Shown: one piece after another, positions 8,256 through 16,947 of the stretch
Position numbering within the stretch: the first letter of the stretch is position 1
How the letters are laid out: each line of letters starts with the position of its first letter
Origin: Candidatus Obscuribacter phosphatis
GTDB lineage: Bacteria; Cyanobacteriota; Vampirovibrionia; Obscuribacterales; Obscuribacteraceae
Assembly (NCBI GenBank): GCA_001899315.1
Contig: MOYA01000002.1
Coordinates: forward strand, 548,243 to 588,843
Reading direction: 5' to 3'
Length of the DNA: 40,601 nucleotides
Notes under the pieces: generated by a model
What the model was told of the DNA's origin: nothing
Databases searched by the model: none
The model's input: only the letters and a program-made list of their open reading frames with translations
Made by a program: the position numbers and the translations under genes

Positions 8256-8669
8256 ATGCAGAACTTACCAGAATTCACAGTTGTTCCTTTGGAAATGCTG
8301 GATGACCACCTCAAGGCCATTCTCAAGATCAAGATTCGAGAGTTTGTTCATCTCAATCCGGTCTTCAACTGTATTCCTTCCATAGATGTTGATGCTTATT
8401 TTCAGAACCGCAAAGGCCGCAAAGACGCTGAAGCTAATTTGCGCGACAGTATTACCAGAGAGAGTGTGGAAGCCATTTCTAATGGTTTGACCGAAGATGC
8501 CGCTCGCCTCTTGGAGCAATTGGCTGAAGTAGAGACCCAACTCAAGGCTTTACGCAATGACGGTGTGATGGAGCTTTTGCCCCGCACTTATTTTGCCGGT
8601 TATGATGTCAGCTGCCCCCACAAGGGCCGCCCCTTACCGCATAGAAGACGTCGCCAGACTTTTGTCTAG
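8256..8669 (+). CDS. Small conserved-looking hypothetical protein
   Basis: 137 residues from ATG at 8256, preceded by GTGAGGTC at suitable distance. The frame could also start at GTG 8241 (142 residues), but that codon has no ribosome site. The protein is mixed alpha-helical and acidic in the middle (a helix EDAARLLEQLAEVETQLKAL at about 87-106), with a basic tail ending PHRRRRQTF. No membrane segment, signal or known motif is visible. It has its own promoter and a terminator-like structure follows, so it is likely monocistronic. I do not recognise a family; it may be specific to this lineage. Confidence 0.7.
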   Translation: MQNLPEFTVVPLEMLDDHLKAILKIKIREFVHLNPVFNCIPSIDVDAYFQNRKGRKDAEANLRDSITRESVEAISNGLTEDAARLLEQLAEVETQLKALRNDGVMELLPRTYFAGYDVSCPHKGRPLPHRRRRQTFV

Positions 8670-8713
8670 TTCTTTAGGCTGGTCTAAAGGGCGGCAAGAA
8701 AGTATTGCAAAAT

Positions 8714-8756
8714 GAAAGGGCAGTAATAAACACCGCCCTTTTCTTTGTTTTTATTG
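8714..8756 (+). terminator. Terminator after the small hypothetical gene
   Basis: AAAGGGC/GCCCTTT (8715-8721 with 8735-8741) followed by TTCTTTGTTTTTATT. A competing 9-bp pairing, AAAGGGCGG (8687-8695) with CCGCCCTTT (8733-8741), uses the same right arm. The T-rich tail on the plus strand supports termination. Confidence 0.65.
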
Positions 8757-8772
8757 GCTTTTGCTAATGATT

Positions 8773-8844
8773 TCGGGACGAGAGGAATCGAACCTCCGGC
8801 CTCACCCACCCCAAAGGTGCGCGCTACCCCTGCGCTACGTCCCG
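8773..8844 (-). tRNA. tRNA-Pro (anticodon GGG)
   Basis: 72 nt on the minus strand folding as a full cloverleaf: acceptor CGGGACG/CGTCCCG, D stem GCGC/GCGC, anticodon stem CACCT/GGGTG with loop TTGGGGT (anticodon GGG), variable AGGCC, T stem GGAGG/CCTCT with TTCGATT loop, discriminator A. CCA is not encoded. It reads the CCC and CCU proline codons. Confidence 0.95.
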
Positions 8845-9058
8845 GTTTAGCTGCAGAAAACCCGCAACCACAAGAATTATACATCACTCCCTCTCAATTG
8901 ATTTCAAGTGCATATCTCTTCAGTAATCTTTGGTATCGAAGCGAAAGGCTGACAAATTCAAGGGAAAGCTCTCCTGAAAACCGATTTGCAATAGCTGCTA
9001 AAATCTCTTTGAGTAATTTCTTCAAAATCTCTTCCATCAGTAAAGTAAATCGGTACCT

Positions 9059-11389
9059 GTGCAAGTTGACGTAGCATCACTCTTTCCTTTCCCTCTAGAT
9101 GATTTCCAGCTTGAGGCGATACAGCATCTTGAGAATGGCAAGAGTGTCGTGGTATGTGCGCCCACCGGCTCGGGCAAGACAGTTATTGCCGAGTACGCTG
9201 TGGAAATGGCCCTAATGTCCAACAGTCGTTGTTTTTATACAACTCCGCTCAAGGCGCTCTCCAACCAGAAACTTTACGATCTGCGCAAGAAATACGGTGA
9301 AGATCGAGTCGGTCTGCTCACCGGTGACATATCGGTCAATAGAGATGCTTCCATAGTTGTGATGACTACCGAAGTTTTTCGCAATATGCTCTATGGCACC
9401 ATCCTTGGTGATGTCAGCCGCAACTTGCAAAATGTTTCCAGTGTCGTCCTCGATGAATGCCATTATATGAATGACAGCGAAAGAGGCACTGTCTGGGAAG
9501 AATCGATAATTTACGCTCCCAAGAATATTCAACTGGTGGCACTTTCCGCCACCATTGCCAATGCCGCTGACTTGACCACCTGGATAGATGAAACCCATGG
9601 TCCCACTGAGCTGGTTGTTTCTGATTATCGCCCAGTGCCCCTGCGTTTTCATTACTTTGGTGAACGTCGAATTTATCCACTGCTTGCTCCGGGCGGCGCC
9701 GTCAATAGTTTCTTGAAGTCGCGTTTCGGTAAGAAGAAGTTTGTCCGTACCGAGAAGCGGCGCCGTCCTCCGGGCGGACTCTATACCCATCCAGCCGATG
9801 TCTTGGCTAACTTGTCGGCCCGCAATATGTTGCCTGCTATTTATTTTCTCTTTTCACGGCGCGGCTGCGAAGAAGCTATGAAGATGGCTCGGGGTATACC
9901 TTTACTCTTGCCTGAAGAACAACGTGAATTGAAGAAGCGAGTGGAGATGTTTACTCGCGACAATCCAAATCTGGCTTCTCATCCTCATTTGCCTTACTTG
10001 CTCGAAGGTATGTCGGTGCACCATGCCGGTATGTTGCCCAGTTGGAAAGGTATGGTCGAGAAGCTCTTTCAAGATGGTCTCTTGAAAGTGGTTTTTGCCA
10101 CAGAAACCTTGGCGGCCGGAATCAATATGCCGGCTCGCTCTACAGTGATCAGCTCTATTCATAAGCGATCTGATGAAGGGCATAGAGAGCTTATGGCTTC
10201 CGAGTTTTTGCAAATGTCCGGCAGAGCTGGTCGCCGCGGCATGGACGAAGTCGGCCATGTGGTGGTGCTCAATAATCCCTTCGAGTCGGTGGAAGACGCT
10301 GCTAAACTGGCTACTGCCAAGGCTGATCCCCTCTCTAGTCGCTTTACGCCCTCTTATGGCATGGTGCTCAACTTGCTTGAGCGTCACACCATAGATGATG
10401 CCCGTGATTTAATTGAGCGCAGTTTTGGTCAGTTCTTGATTAACCATCAGTTAGAGCCGCTCTTTGCCCAAAAATTAGAATGGGAAAGTGAATTGCCGCG
10501 TTTGCGGGCACCGCTTTGTCCAGCCGAACCGGGCGATCTTTCACTGTATGCCAAGCGTTTGGAAAATGTGCGAAGCCGCCATAAACAGCTGAAGCAGATG
10601 GAGAAAGGTCTGAAAGGAACGGCAGCCAAAAACAGGCAAGAGGCTATTGATGCCTTGGCTGATATGAAGATTGGCATACAGTCTCTGGTGAAAGAAGCCT
10701 ATGCCATGCCCTGTCATGGTTGCCCGGTGCAAAAACAATGCAGTAAGCAAACTGAAAGAGTGGCTAGTCTAGAGAAGCGCATCAAAGATTTGGACAAGCG
10801 GGTGGCTCGCGAGACCACTTATTATTGGCGCACTTTTGAGGCTCTTGCCAATATCTTGCGCATGGAGGGCTATCTGGACGGCAACCGTCCCACCGCCCTG
10901 GGGCGCACCGCCAGCGGTATCAGAGGGCAGAACGAACTGTTCCTCACCGAAGTGGCCATGTCTGGGCTGTTTGAAACACTGGAACCGAGTGAATTGGCGG
11001 CGGTCCTTACCGCCTTGGTGGGTGACGACAGCCGCGCCAATGAAAATATGAAAGTAAGGGTCAGTCCTCAGGTAGACATCGCCTTACTGGAAGTGGGAAA
11101 GATCATTCGCCGTCTCTTGCGTCAGCAAAAAGATTTCGATATAGACATGCCAATTACTATCGGTACTCATCTTTGCGGACTGACTCAGATGTGGGCCCAA
11201 GGCGCCGACTGGGACGCCATCCGCAATGCTACCCCTTATGATGAAGGTGATGTGGTGCGCGGCATTCGTCGTACACTCGATCTAGCCAGGCAATATGTCA
11301 GAGCTTCGGGCATGCCCGATGCGGTGGCAGATCGTTGTCAGCGCGTAGAACTTTTGCTCAACCGCGATGAAGTCTCGGAAGATTTCTAG
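9059..11389 (+). CDS. Ski2-like DEAD/DECH-box RNA helicase with DSHCT-type C-terminus
   Basis: 776 residues. Helicase motifs in order: Q-like DFQLEAI (15-21), Walker A APTGSGKT (34-41), TTPLKALSNQ (61-70), motif II DECH (132-135), motif III SAT (163-165), VFATETLAAGINMPAR (345-360) and motif VI QMSGRAGRRG (385-394). The C-terminal third has a helical arm, a Cys cluster CHGCPVQKQC (552-561) and a DSHCT-like region with repeated EVA.SGLFETLEP-type helices. Eukaryotic relatives Mtr4 and Ski2 unwind RNA for the exosome. Bacterial relatives (HelY in actinobacteria and cyanobacterial homologues) are thought to act in RNA processing. Start GTG is the first possible one (a TAA lies six codons upstream), with a poor ribosome site. 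Convergent with the following minus-strand gene. Confidence 0.93.
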   Translation: MQVDVASLFPFPLDDFQLEAIQHLENGKSVVVCAPTGSGKTVIAEYAVEMALMSNSRCFYTTPLKALSNQKLYDLRKKYGEDRVGLLTGDISVNRDASIVVMTTEVFRNMLYGTILGDVSRNLQNVSSVVLDECHYMNDSERGTVWEESIIYAPKNIQLVALSATIANAADLTTWIDETHGPTELVVSDYRPVPLRFHYFGERRIYPLLAPGGAVNSFLKSRFGKKKFVRTEKRRRPPGGLYTHPADVLANLSARNMLPAIYFLFSRRGCEEAMKMARGIPLLLPEEQRELKKRVEMFTRDNPNLASHPHLPYLLEGMSVHHAGMLPSWKGMVEKLFQDGLLKVVFATETLAAGINMPARSTVISSIHKRSDEGHRELMASEFLQMSGRAGRRGMDEVGHVVVLNNPFESVEDAAKLATAKADPLSSRFTPSYGMVLNLLERHTIDDARDLIERSFGQFLINHQLEPLFAQKLEWESELPRLRAPLCPAEPGDLSLYAKRLENVRSRHKQLKQMEKGLKGTAAKNRQEAIDALADMKIGIQSLVKEAYAMPCHGCPVQKQCSKQTERVASLEKRIKDLDKRVARETTYYWRTFEALANILRMEGYLDGNRPTALGRTASGIRGQNELFLTEVAMSGLFETLEPSELAAVLTALVGDDSRANENMKVRVSPQVDIALLEVGKIIRRLLRQQKDFDIDMPITIGTHLCGLTQMWAQGADWDAIRNATPYDEGDVVRGIRRTLDLARQYVRASGMPDAVADRCQRVELLLNRDEVSEDF

Positions 11390-11451
11390 CATTTATCTAG
11401 ACAAATCAATATAAAGATATTGCCAGAGAGCTATTCTATATTTAGATTCGC

Positions 11452-12207
11452 TCAGGGTGTGAGAAAGAGCTGGGTCATCAAAATATGATTGGCTCGATCG
11501 TCGGTCGGGTCGCTGGCGTTGACATATTGCTGCTGGTAGCCCACTTCCATACGCACTTGATTGCTCATTTGTCGGCCGATGCCTGCATATATACGATTTT
11601 GGTCTATGCCTCTCAAGGGACCGTTCTCTACCGAATTTAAATTGACGAAAAGCTCATCAGAAACCACGGCATAAAGTCGCCATTTCAGAGGTAGGGCGAA
11701 TCTCAAAAGATAACGGGCGCGCATCGAGCAGGCCCCATTAGTATTTTGAATAAAGCGTTCTTCCAGCCTGGTTCTGTGCAAAACTTCCAGTCTTTTGAAG
11801 AGCACATGCCCGACTCCGAATTGTTGGAAGATTCGCTGCTCGTGGGTATGGTCAGGATAATTTGAAACCCAGACATGGCCTACATAAGCACTGGTATGTT
11901 TGGAAATTCTGTAGCCTATTGCTTGTCGAATCAAAAGTTGGCTCATGCCGTTCAGGTTATTGCCCAGGCGAGGGCTGGCTTCGAAATAGCCGCGCAGGCG
12001 CTTGCCCCGCGACATAGGAAAATCTATGAAGACCGGTGTCCACATTTGAAAGGCATGTGCGGTTGTACCGTTTTGATTGGTCGGTACAGGGTCGGGTAAA
12101 GACTCGGCCAGTCTTATCGGCGAAAGCTCAATCTGGGCTTGGGCGGCTGTGCAAGAGAGACCAACCGTCAAGAAAAAGAAAAGAGTAGCCAGTAGTTTGA
12201 ATGCCAA
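11452..12207 (-). CDS. DUF2490-like outer-membrane beta-barrel protein
   Basis: 251 residues. A signal peptide (about 1-25, cleavage after AQA) is followed by alternating beta-strands: AYVGHVWVSNY, then LHRTRLEERF, RARYLLRFALPL, YAVVSDELFVNLN, DQNRIYAGIGRQM and MEVGYQQQY. The succession RxRLEERF / RxRYxLRF / SDELF / QNRxYAGxG / EVGYxxQ is the DUF2490 pattern; the family is of unknown function and predicted to sit in the outer membrane. This supports a two-membrane cell. The start is TTG at 12205-12207; a TAA eight codons upstream and the intact signal peptide force it, though no clear ribosome site is seen. It follows the terminator of the preceding gene, so it may be transcribed separately. 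Confidence 0.8.
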   Translation of the reverse strand: MAFKLLATLFFFLTVGLSCTAAQAQIELSPIRLAESLPDPVPTNQNGTTAHAFQMWTPVFIDFPMSRGKRLRGYFEASPRLGNNLNGMSQLLIRQAIGYRISKHTSAYVGHVWVSNYPDHTHEQRIFQQFGVGHVLFKRLEVLHRTRLEERFIQNTNGACSMRARYLLRFALPLKWRLYAVVSDELFVNLNSVENGPLRGIDQNRIYAGIGRQMSNQVRMEVGYQQQYVNASDPTDDRANHILMTQLFLTP

Positions 12208-12227
12208 GTGAAGACAGAGATGGTCGA

Positions 12228-12278
12228 ATTAATATAAAAGAGAAAGGGCAAAATCAAAGATAAACATTGATTTTGCTC
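12228..12278 (-). terminator. Terminator after the 255-residue hypothetical gene
   Basis: GCAAAATCAA (12248-12257) pairs with TTGATTTTGC (12267-12276), loop 9 nt. On the minus strand it is followed by CCTTTCTCTTTTATATT, a T-rich tail. A second hairpin, TTTGCTC/GAGCAAA (12272-12292), shares the same bases and would exclude the first, as in attenuators; that may be chance. Confidence 0.55.
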
Positions 12279-12339
12279 CAGTTTAGAGCAAAGCTCAAAT
12301 TAACTGCAAATCCAATAACTTGGCTTAGACCTTTTCAGT

Positions 12340-13107
12340 TTAACCCAGCTCTAGGGTGCCCCACTCAAAGTGGTGTCCTTGCTTGTCGGTGGGCAGCCAG
12401 TTTACATAGAAGCCGACCGGATTTTTGCGCAGCATCGAGACTTCGGAGTCACTGGCATAAAAGGTCTGTTTGTGACCATCTGGAAATTCTACGGCGACAA
12501 GCTTTACCCAAGGGTAGACGTCTATCGAACCGCCGGCATTGGGACGCAAGCTAACCAGGCTGCCGTCCGGAGAGACAGTCATTGTGCCTTCTTTGCCTTT
12601 GAAAATGCGCCTTCTATCTGAACTAAGTTCGATTTCGCGTTTTTCCTTACCCAAGGAAAGGGTGGCATATTTGGCGCCGTTCAATGTTTCGATAATGCGA
12701 GCGGTGCCTTTGCCCATCTGTCTTTTGTATGAAATAGAGCCATCATTTAAATCGAGTGTCAGTTGGGTAAGGCGCACTGATTCTGATTGACTGTCTTTGT
12801 ATACAGTATTTTTGCCTTGCGCGGCTGTAAGCTCGATAAGCCTTCCCGATTGAAAGCGAATGCTTGTCACTAGCTCACCATTAATGGTGGCAACAAAAGG
12901 GCGGTTGCCTTGGAACTCGATGACTGTAGGTTCGCCCGCAGTGCCCTTTCCGGTTTGAGAAGTGGATCGCGCCCTTTTGGAAGCTTCTTGCAAGATAGCC
13001 TTGAGCTCGGATACTTCCGAGCTTGCCTTACTTTGTTCGGCTTTGGCCGGCAAAGTAGCTGAGTTTGTACCTGCTTTGTTCTTTTCGCGATTAGAAAATC
13101 TTGCCAT
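12340..13107 (-). CDS. Hypothetical protein with beta-rich scaffold of T/V-x-S-P-D-G type units
   Basis: 255 residues, ATG start, no good ribosome site. The first 60 residues are Lys/Ser/Ala-rich and likely disordered (RFSNREKNKAGTNSATLPAK and on). Residues about 62-255 are short strands with turns such as DLNDGSISYKRQ, KEGTMTVSPDGSLVSLRP and VAVEFPDGHKQTFYASDSEV, giving a beta-propeller or beta-sandwich look. There is no signal peptide or membrane helix, so it is probably cytosolic. I do not recognise the family; the look recalls proteins abundant in Obscuribacterales (inference). A terminator follows it. Confidence 0.6.
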   Translation of the reverse strand: MARFSNREKNKAGTNSATLPAKAEQSKASSEVSELKAILQEASKRARSTSQTGKGTAGEPTVIEFQGNRPFVATINGELVTSIRFQSGRLIELTAAQGKNTVYKDSQSESVRLTQLTLDLNDGSISYKRQMGKGTARIIETLNGAKYATLSLGKEKREIELSSDRRRIFKGKEGTMTVSPDGSLVSLRPNAGGSIDVYPWVKLVAVEFPDGHKQTFYASDSEVSMLRKNPVGFYVNWLPTDKQGHHFEWGTLELG

Positions 13108-13288
13108 CGGCGGATACCTGATTAAAGTCGCACATTAAACGGGGCTTCTGTTATAGCTTGTTAAGAATAGCGCTTTGTATATCTTTTTGTCGACCCCAAT
13201 TATTTATATGCCACTTACTACCAAGATTAACTCGTGGCAGCTCCGGGGGATAAAGACTCGATTTTAGATTAAATTTTGAGGGCGAGCA

Positions 13289-14356
13289 TCAAGGCGGCGG
13301 TGTGCTTGCTGCTCCGGCAGGGCTTGGTGGTGCCGCGGCAAAGGCTTGGATGCGTTTCTTTATTAAGTCGATTGTGGCTGTGAAGCTCTTTTCGAAGAGT
13401 AGTCCGCCTGTGGCGCCGCCTTCGCTTGCCGCTATGGCCTCGGCCACTGTTTCGTCTGCACCGATGCCGCCGCCCTGCAAAAAATAGGCAAGCGGTTTCT
13501 GATTGATTGGGTGTATGGCTTTCTTTTCTGCCTCATAAGACTGGAGAAAGTCGGCATCGTCTGAGATATAGTCCATGGCGGCATTGACCGCATGCCCGGT
13601 CTCGTGTCTGACCAGGTCTTCAGTGCGGTTGTTTGGCGCCCAGATGCCTGGTTTGACTTCCTTTTCTTCCGCCACCACAATTAATTTCTTGCTCGGGCTA
13701 TAGGCACCGTCAACCGCATCCCAGGTCGATCCCGGTGGCCAACCTCTGGGTCTCTGCCCCTTCAATTCGGGCAGTGTGTCGGTGATGCGCCTGGTGGGCA
13801 CCAAGGTGGCGCCATCTCGACTGACTATATTGCGCACGTCATCCGACATTTTGTTGTAGGTATCGTTCACCTTGTCGCTGAATTGCTTTGAGGGCGGTGG
13901 CGGTGGCTGGTCCAGCGCACCGGGTTTGCCAGTGTCAGTGCCATCTTTGGGGTCGACTTTGTCTTGAGGGTCTTTCTGGTCTTTTTGATCTTTTTGGTCT
14001 TTGGGATCTTGAAAAGGCGCCACCAGTTTTGTCTCACCTGGAGTGAGCCCGCCTAGGTGTTTCAGTATGTCCTGGTAGTCCTTGTCACCCGGACGATAAA
14101 TAAGCTCAGCTTCGCCTTCCAGGTCTTTAGTATGGGCTTTTAGATTGAGTTGAATGCTTTCGTCTGGCAGCATTTTGGCCACGCCCACCGGCGGCAACTT
14201 TTCTTGCTCTTTATTGCCTTGGTTGGTGAGCTTTACCCCACCCGGACGACTGAATAAATCTATGATTCCAGGCAGCCCCGAATTTTGGGCAAAGTTCTTG
14301 CCGTCCTTTTCGGGGCGGTCATGCTTCTCTTGATCATTGCCTGACTGGTTCTGCAT
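13289..14356 (-). CDS. Putative zincin-type metalloprotease domain protein (HETGH)
   Basis: 355 residues, ATG start. No signal peptide; N-terminus hydrophilic. Residues 116-160 are a low-complexity linker of DQK/DPKD units and a proline run. The C-terminal domain (about 160-335) contains RITDTLPELKGQRPRGWPPG, then STWDAVDGAYSPSKKLIVVA, then VRHETGHAVNAAMD, with HETGH at 251-255: a perfect HExxH zinc site in a predicted helix. A later GADETVAEAIA (299-309) could supply the third, glutamate, ligand. This arrangement recalls anthrax-lethal-factor-like peptidases, but that is only a motif match. The role is unknown; lack of a signal could mean a specialised export route or an intracellular role. 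It sits 92 bp after cmk and may share its transcript. Confidence 0.65.
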   Translation of the reverse strand: MQNQSGNDQEKHDRPEKDGKNFAQNSGLPGIIDLFSRPGGVKLTNQGNKEQEKLPPVGVAKMLPDESIQLNLKAHTKDLEGEAELIYRPGDKDYQDILKHLGGLTPGETKLVAPFQDPKDQKDQKDQKDPQDKVDPKDGTDTGKPGALDQPPPPPSKQFSDKVNDTYNKMSDDVRNIVSRDGATLVPTRRITDTLPELKGQRPRGWPPGSTWDAVDGAYSPSKKLIVVAEEKEVKPGIWAPNNRTEDLVRHETGHAVNAAMDYISDDADFLQSYEAEKKAIHPINQKPLAYFLQGGGIGADETVAEAIAASEGGATGGLLFEKSFTATIDLIKKRIQAFAAAPPSPAGAASTPPP

Positions 14357-14448
14357 GCTTATATCAATACACAGATTTTAGCCAGTGGTCATCAGTAAAA
14401 CTACGAAAGACCTGAACTACAAAATAGCCGAACTACAAAAGCACCAAA

Positions 14449-15144
14449 TTAGACAGCTGAGCGTTTGGCTCCCTCGGCCAGTACAAGAAGCTTATCCACC
14501 ACTTGGTCGATACTGAGATTGTCAGTGCTCACTTCGATGGCATCATCAGCCATCGTCAGGGGCGAGACTTCGCGAGTGCGGTCTTTATGGTCGCGGTCTT
14601 TAATTTGAGCGAGCAATTCTTCAAAGTCTGGGTTTTCACCTTGGGCATTCAATTCTTTCAGCCTTCTGCCGGCTCTGACTTCGGCTGAGGCGGTCAGAAA
14701 GATCTTCAAGCCGGCTTTGGGCAAGACCACTGTGCCAATGTCTCTGCCGTCCAGCACGGCATTACCCTGGCGTGCCAGCTCTTTCTGCTTTTCTACCAAG
14801 ACTTCTCTTACTTCTTTGAGAGCAGCCACCGGGATAACTTGCTCAGACATCTTTTGGGTGCGAATGTCGCGGGTTATCTCTTCGCCGTCGACATAAACCC
14901 TAATTTTGCCGTCTGATGTTTCATCGGCAGCCGCCAATAAAATCTCGGTGCGGCGCGCCAGTGCGGCAATGCCCGGTCCGTCGTGCAAAGATAGTCCGTG
15001 TTTAAGGGCCAGCCAGGTGGAGGCCCGGTACATAGCGCCGGTGTCTATATATAGATATCCCAGCTTGTCGGCCAGCTTTCTTGCTACTGTAGATTTACCG
15101 GCGCCTGCCGGTCCGTCAATTGCTATCTGAAGGTGTTCTGTCAT
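14449..15144 (-). CDS. cmk: Cytidylate kinase
   Basis: Phosphorylates CMP and dCMP with ATP, feeding RNA and DNA precursor pools; cytosolic. 231 residues, normal length. P-loop GPAGAGKST at 11-19, DTGAMYR at about 35-41 in the NMP-binding part, LDGRDIGTVVLPKAGLKIFL near 135-155 (typical cytidylate kinase), and a lid with KDRDHKDRTREVSPL. The ATG overlaps the stop of the upstream gene as ATGA (15141-15144), so the two are translationally coupled. Confidence 0.97.
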   Translation of the reverse strand: MTEHLQIAIDGPAGAGKSTVARKLADKLGYLYIDTGAMYRASTWLALKHGLSLHDGPGIAALARRTEILLAAADETSDGKIRVYVDGEEITRDIRTQKMSEQVIPVAALKEVREVLVEKQKELARQGNAVLDGRDIGTVVLPKAGLKIFLTASAEVRAGRRLKELNAQGENPDFEELLAQIKDRDHKDRTREVSPLTMADDAIEVSTDNLSIDQVVDKLLVLAEGAKRSAV

Positions 15145-15485
15145 TTATTTGAATCGGATGGGGCGCGGAATAAGCTGAAGAACCATTCCAGGATGGCACT
15201 GGGCGGCGGACCGGCCACGCTCTGAGCTTCTTCCAGGCTGAGACCTTCGGCAAGTCCTTTGATGATTTTCAAGACTTCACCATCTTCCGGCATTCTGCCT
15301 GAGGCTTTTTTAGAAAAGATGAGAACGCCGTTGTCTTCTACTTCAAAAACACCCTCGGCGGCCGGTTGAATCTGACATTCAGCTTTCAGCTCTTGTTCGA
15401 GCTGTGTGGCTAAACTGTCGGCACGGTCGCGATAGCCGCATTCGGTGCAGTAGGTGATTTTGAAACGTTTGTCGGCTGTAGACAT
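15141..15485 (-). CDS. SelT/SelW/SelH (Rdx) family thioredoxin-like protein
   Basis: 114 residues, ATG start with TTGGAG about 9 nt upstream. The start ITYCTECGYRDRADSLATQL holds a CxxC (Cys13, Cys16) in the position where eukaryotic relatives carry Cys-x-x-Sec. GVFEVEDNGVLIFSKKASGR follows, the G-FEV-NG-LIFSK-GR pattern of the Rdx family. These are thioredoxin-fold proteins thought to act in redox reactions; substrates are unknown. Here both positions are cysteine, so no selenocysteine is needed. The C-terminal 40 residues (EEAQSVAGPPPSAILEWFFS) extend beyond the usual domain and include a short aromatic helix. Its stop overlaps cmk. Confidence 0.8.
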   Translation of the reverse strand: MSTADKRFKITYCTECGYRDRADSLATQLEQELKAECQIQPAAEGVFEVEDNGVLIFSKKASGRMPEDGEVLKIIKGLAEGLSLEEAQSVAGPPPSAILEWFFSLFRAPSDSNK

Positions 15486-15526
15486 AGATAAACTCCAAAG
15501 GGAAAGTCAGAGCTTCCCTAAGCTTA

Positions 15527-16738
15527 CTACGCTTGCTTCTTATGAAACAGTCGTTTCCACCATGGCAACTGTAGAAATTCTTGATACTGTTTCTTGTGTT
15601 CAATAAGAAGAACCTGGGCTTCCACCAGCTCTTCCTTGAGGGTCCTGGTTTCGCGGCAGTGGTCTTCCAGTAAGCGCATAGAACCTTGCATCTCGTTTAT
15701 GAGCTTCAAGTCTTCCAGACGGGCTCTTCTTTCGGCGGCTAGCTCTTTCTGGCACTGAGCCAATTCACGCAAGAGCTTTTCTACTTCGTCCGAGCGGTCG
15801 ATTACTATGGTTTCTACCGGGGCATGAAAAACTTCGGTTTTCTCTTTGCGACCTTTGACAAACGAGGCCAGCTCTTTTTGCGCCAGTTTTGATGCCGAAG
15901 TAAAGAGTTTTTCTAAAGAGCCAAACATGTCATCTTCGAGGACTTTGTTCGGCATGCTCTCTACCTCTTCTTGTTTGATGCGGGCGTCATCTTCAAATCT
16001 TTCTTGCTGGTTTCTTTCTTGTTGAATACTGTCTTGTTTATCTTGTTCTTTGGATGACTTACTGGCTTTGGTGTCGCCGGTAGTGTCTAAATCACTTGTA
16101 TAAGTTTCCACTCGGCTCTGAGCCGATTTGCGACTGTGTTTGCGATAACCTGCCGGTGGTACGACCCGCCATTCATCATTGCCGTCGATTCTTACCTTTC
16201 TGGCACTCCAACCTTCGGGTAAGCGGTTGCCCCAGCGTCCCAGTATGCATCTTTCCAGAGCCCGCGGCGACTTGCCTAAAACCCTTGCTGCTTCGGGGAT
16301 GGAAAGCCATGGTCTTTGGGTGACGCAGTCACCTTCTTCATCTTCATTGCTGCTTTCTTCGGCATCAGCCCAGTCCCAGGCATCATCCCAATTGTCTTGG
16401 TTCTTAGCGCTAGACCATTGCTTAGCCTCTGGGCTTTCAGCTTTTGGTTCAGATTCGCTTTCGGCTATGGTTTCAAGCTCTGCTTCGGCTTTAGTCTCAA
16501 ATTTAGTTTCTGCTTTGGTTTCAGCTTTGGTTTCAAATTTAGGTTCAGCTTTAGGTTCAAATTTAGTTTCAGCTTTAGTTTGCGCTTCGCCAAAGACAGC
16601 GGCGCTTTGCTTCACTTCCGATTCGCTTGGCATATCTGGGCTGGTCTTGATTTGCTTAGGCTGTGCGTACGCTTTCAATTCTCTTTCGAAAATCTCGTTC
16701 AAGACTCTATCTAGCAAGCCCGGTCCTGGGGTCTTCAC
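15527..16738 (-). CDS. HTH-like and coiled-coil protein with Lys/Glu/Thr repeat linker
   Basis: 403 residues; GTG start with AAAGAGG 7 nt before it. Residues 53-102 are a degenerate repeat of units such as KAETKFE and KAEPKFE, surely disordered. Residues 143-200 (LSIPEAARVLGKSPRALERC and on, ending EWRVVPPAGYRK) look like a MerR/excisionase-type winged helix that reads DNA: SIPEAARVLGKSPRALER is a helix-turn-helix. Residues about 310-392 are a coiled coil, and the chain ends with PWWKRLFHKKQ. Plasmid and chromosome-binding proteins sometimes share this DNA-binding-head plus coil layout, but I cannot name a family. First gene of a possible operon with the SelT-like gene and cmk (41 bp gap). 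Confidence 0.7.
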   Translation of the reverse strand: MKTPGPGLLDRVLNEIFERELKAYAQPKQIKTSPDMPSESEVKQSAAVFGEAQTKAETKFEPKAEPKFETKAETKAETKFETKAEAELETIAESESEPKAESPEAKQWSSAKNQDNWDDAWDWADAEESSNEDEEGDCVTQRPWLSIPEAARVLGKSPRALERCILGRWGNRLPEGWSARKVRIDGNDEWRVVPPAGYRKHSRKSAQSRVETYTSDLDTTGDTKASKSSKEQDKQDSIQQERNQQERFEDDARIKQEEVESMPNKVLEDDMFGSLEKLFTSASKLAQKELASFVKGRKEKTEVFHAPVETIVIDRSDEVEKLLRELAQCQKELAAERRARLEDLKLINEMQGSMRLLEDHCRETRTLKEELVEAQVLLIEHKKQYQEFLQLPWWKRLFHKKQA

Positions 16739-16884
16739 TGTTTCGCCTCTTTCTGACTAATCGCCGACACCTTCACTAATATCTAGTAAGAATAGCGTTC
16801 TCAAGTGGGGAAGTCTTGAATTGTTGCTCAGTTGCAGCCTCAAATAGGGACAAAACCCTTCAAATATTTCTCATGTGTTGGCCG

Positions 16885-16918
16885 GGCAACAAAAGAAAAG
16901 AGAGGTTGCCCTCTCTTT
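16885..16918 (-). terminator. Rho-independent terminator of the superoxide dismutase gene
   Basis: AAAGAGAGG (16897-16905), loop TTGC, CCTCTCTTT (16910-16918). On the minus strand the stem is followed by TCTTTTGTTGCC. It lies 29 bp past the sod stop codon. GGCAAC/GTTGCC (16885-16890 with 16905-16910) is a competing pair. Confidence 0.8.
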
Positions 16919-16947
16919 CCTCGATTGCTTAAGCTTTCAATAAGCGC

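Noticed and set aside
8773..8844. tRNA-Pro with anticodon TGG
   Set aside because: Placing TGG at 34-36 gives two mismatches in the anticodon stem; GGG gives five pairs.
15141..15485. Selenoprotein with an in-frame UGA
   Set aside because: Both positions of the CxxC are cysteine codons and the only UGA is the overlapping stop.
16179..16760. 193-codon Ser/Ala/Leu-rich frame opposite the HTH/coiled-coil gene
   Set aside because: Mirror image of the repetitive Lys/Glu/Thr codons on the other strand; composition is an artefact.
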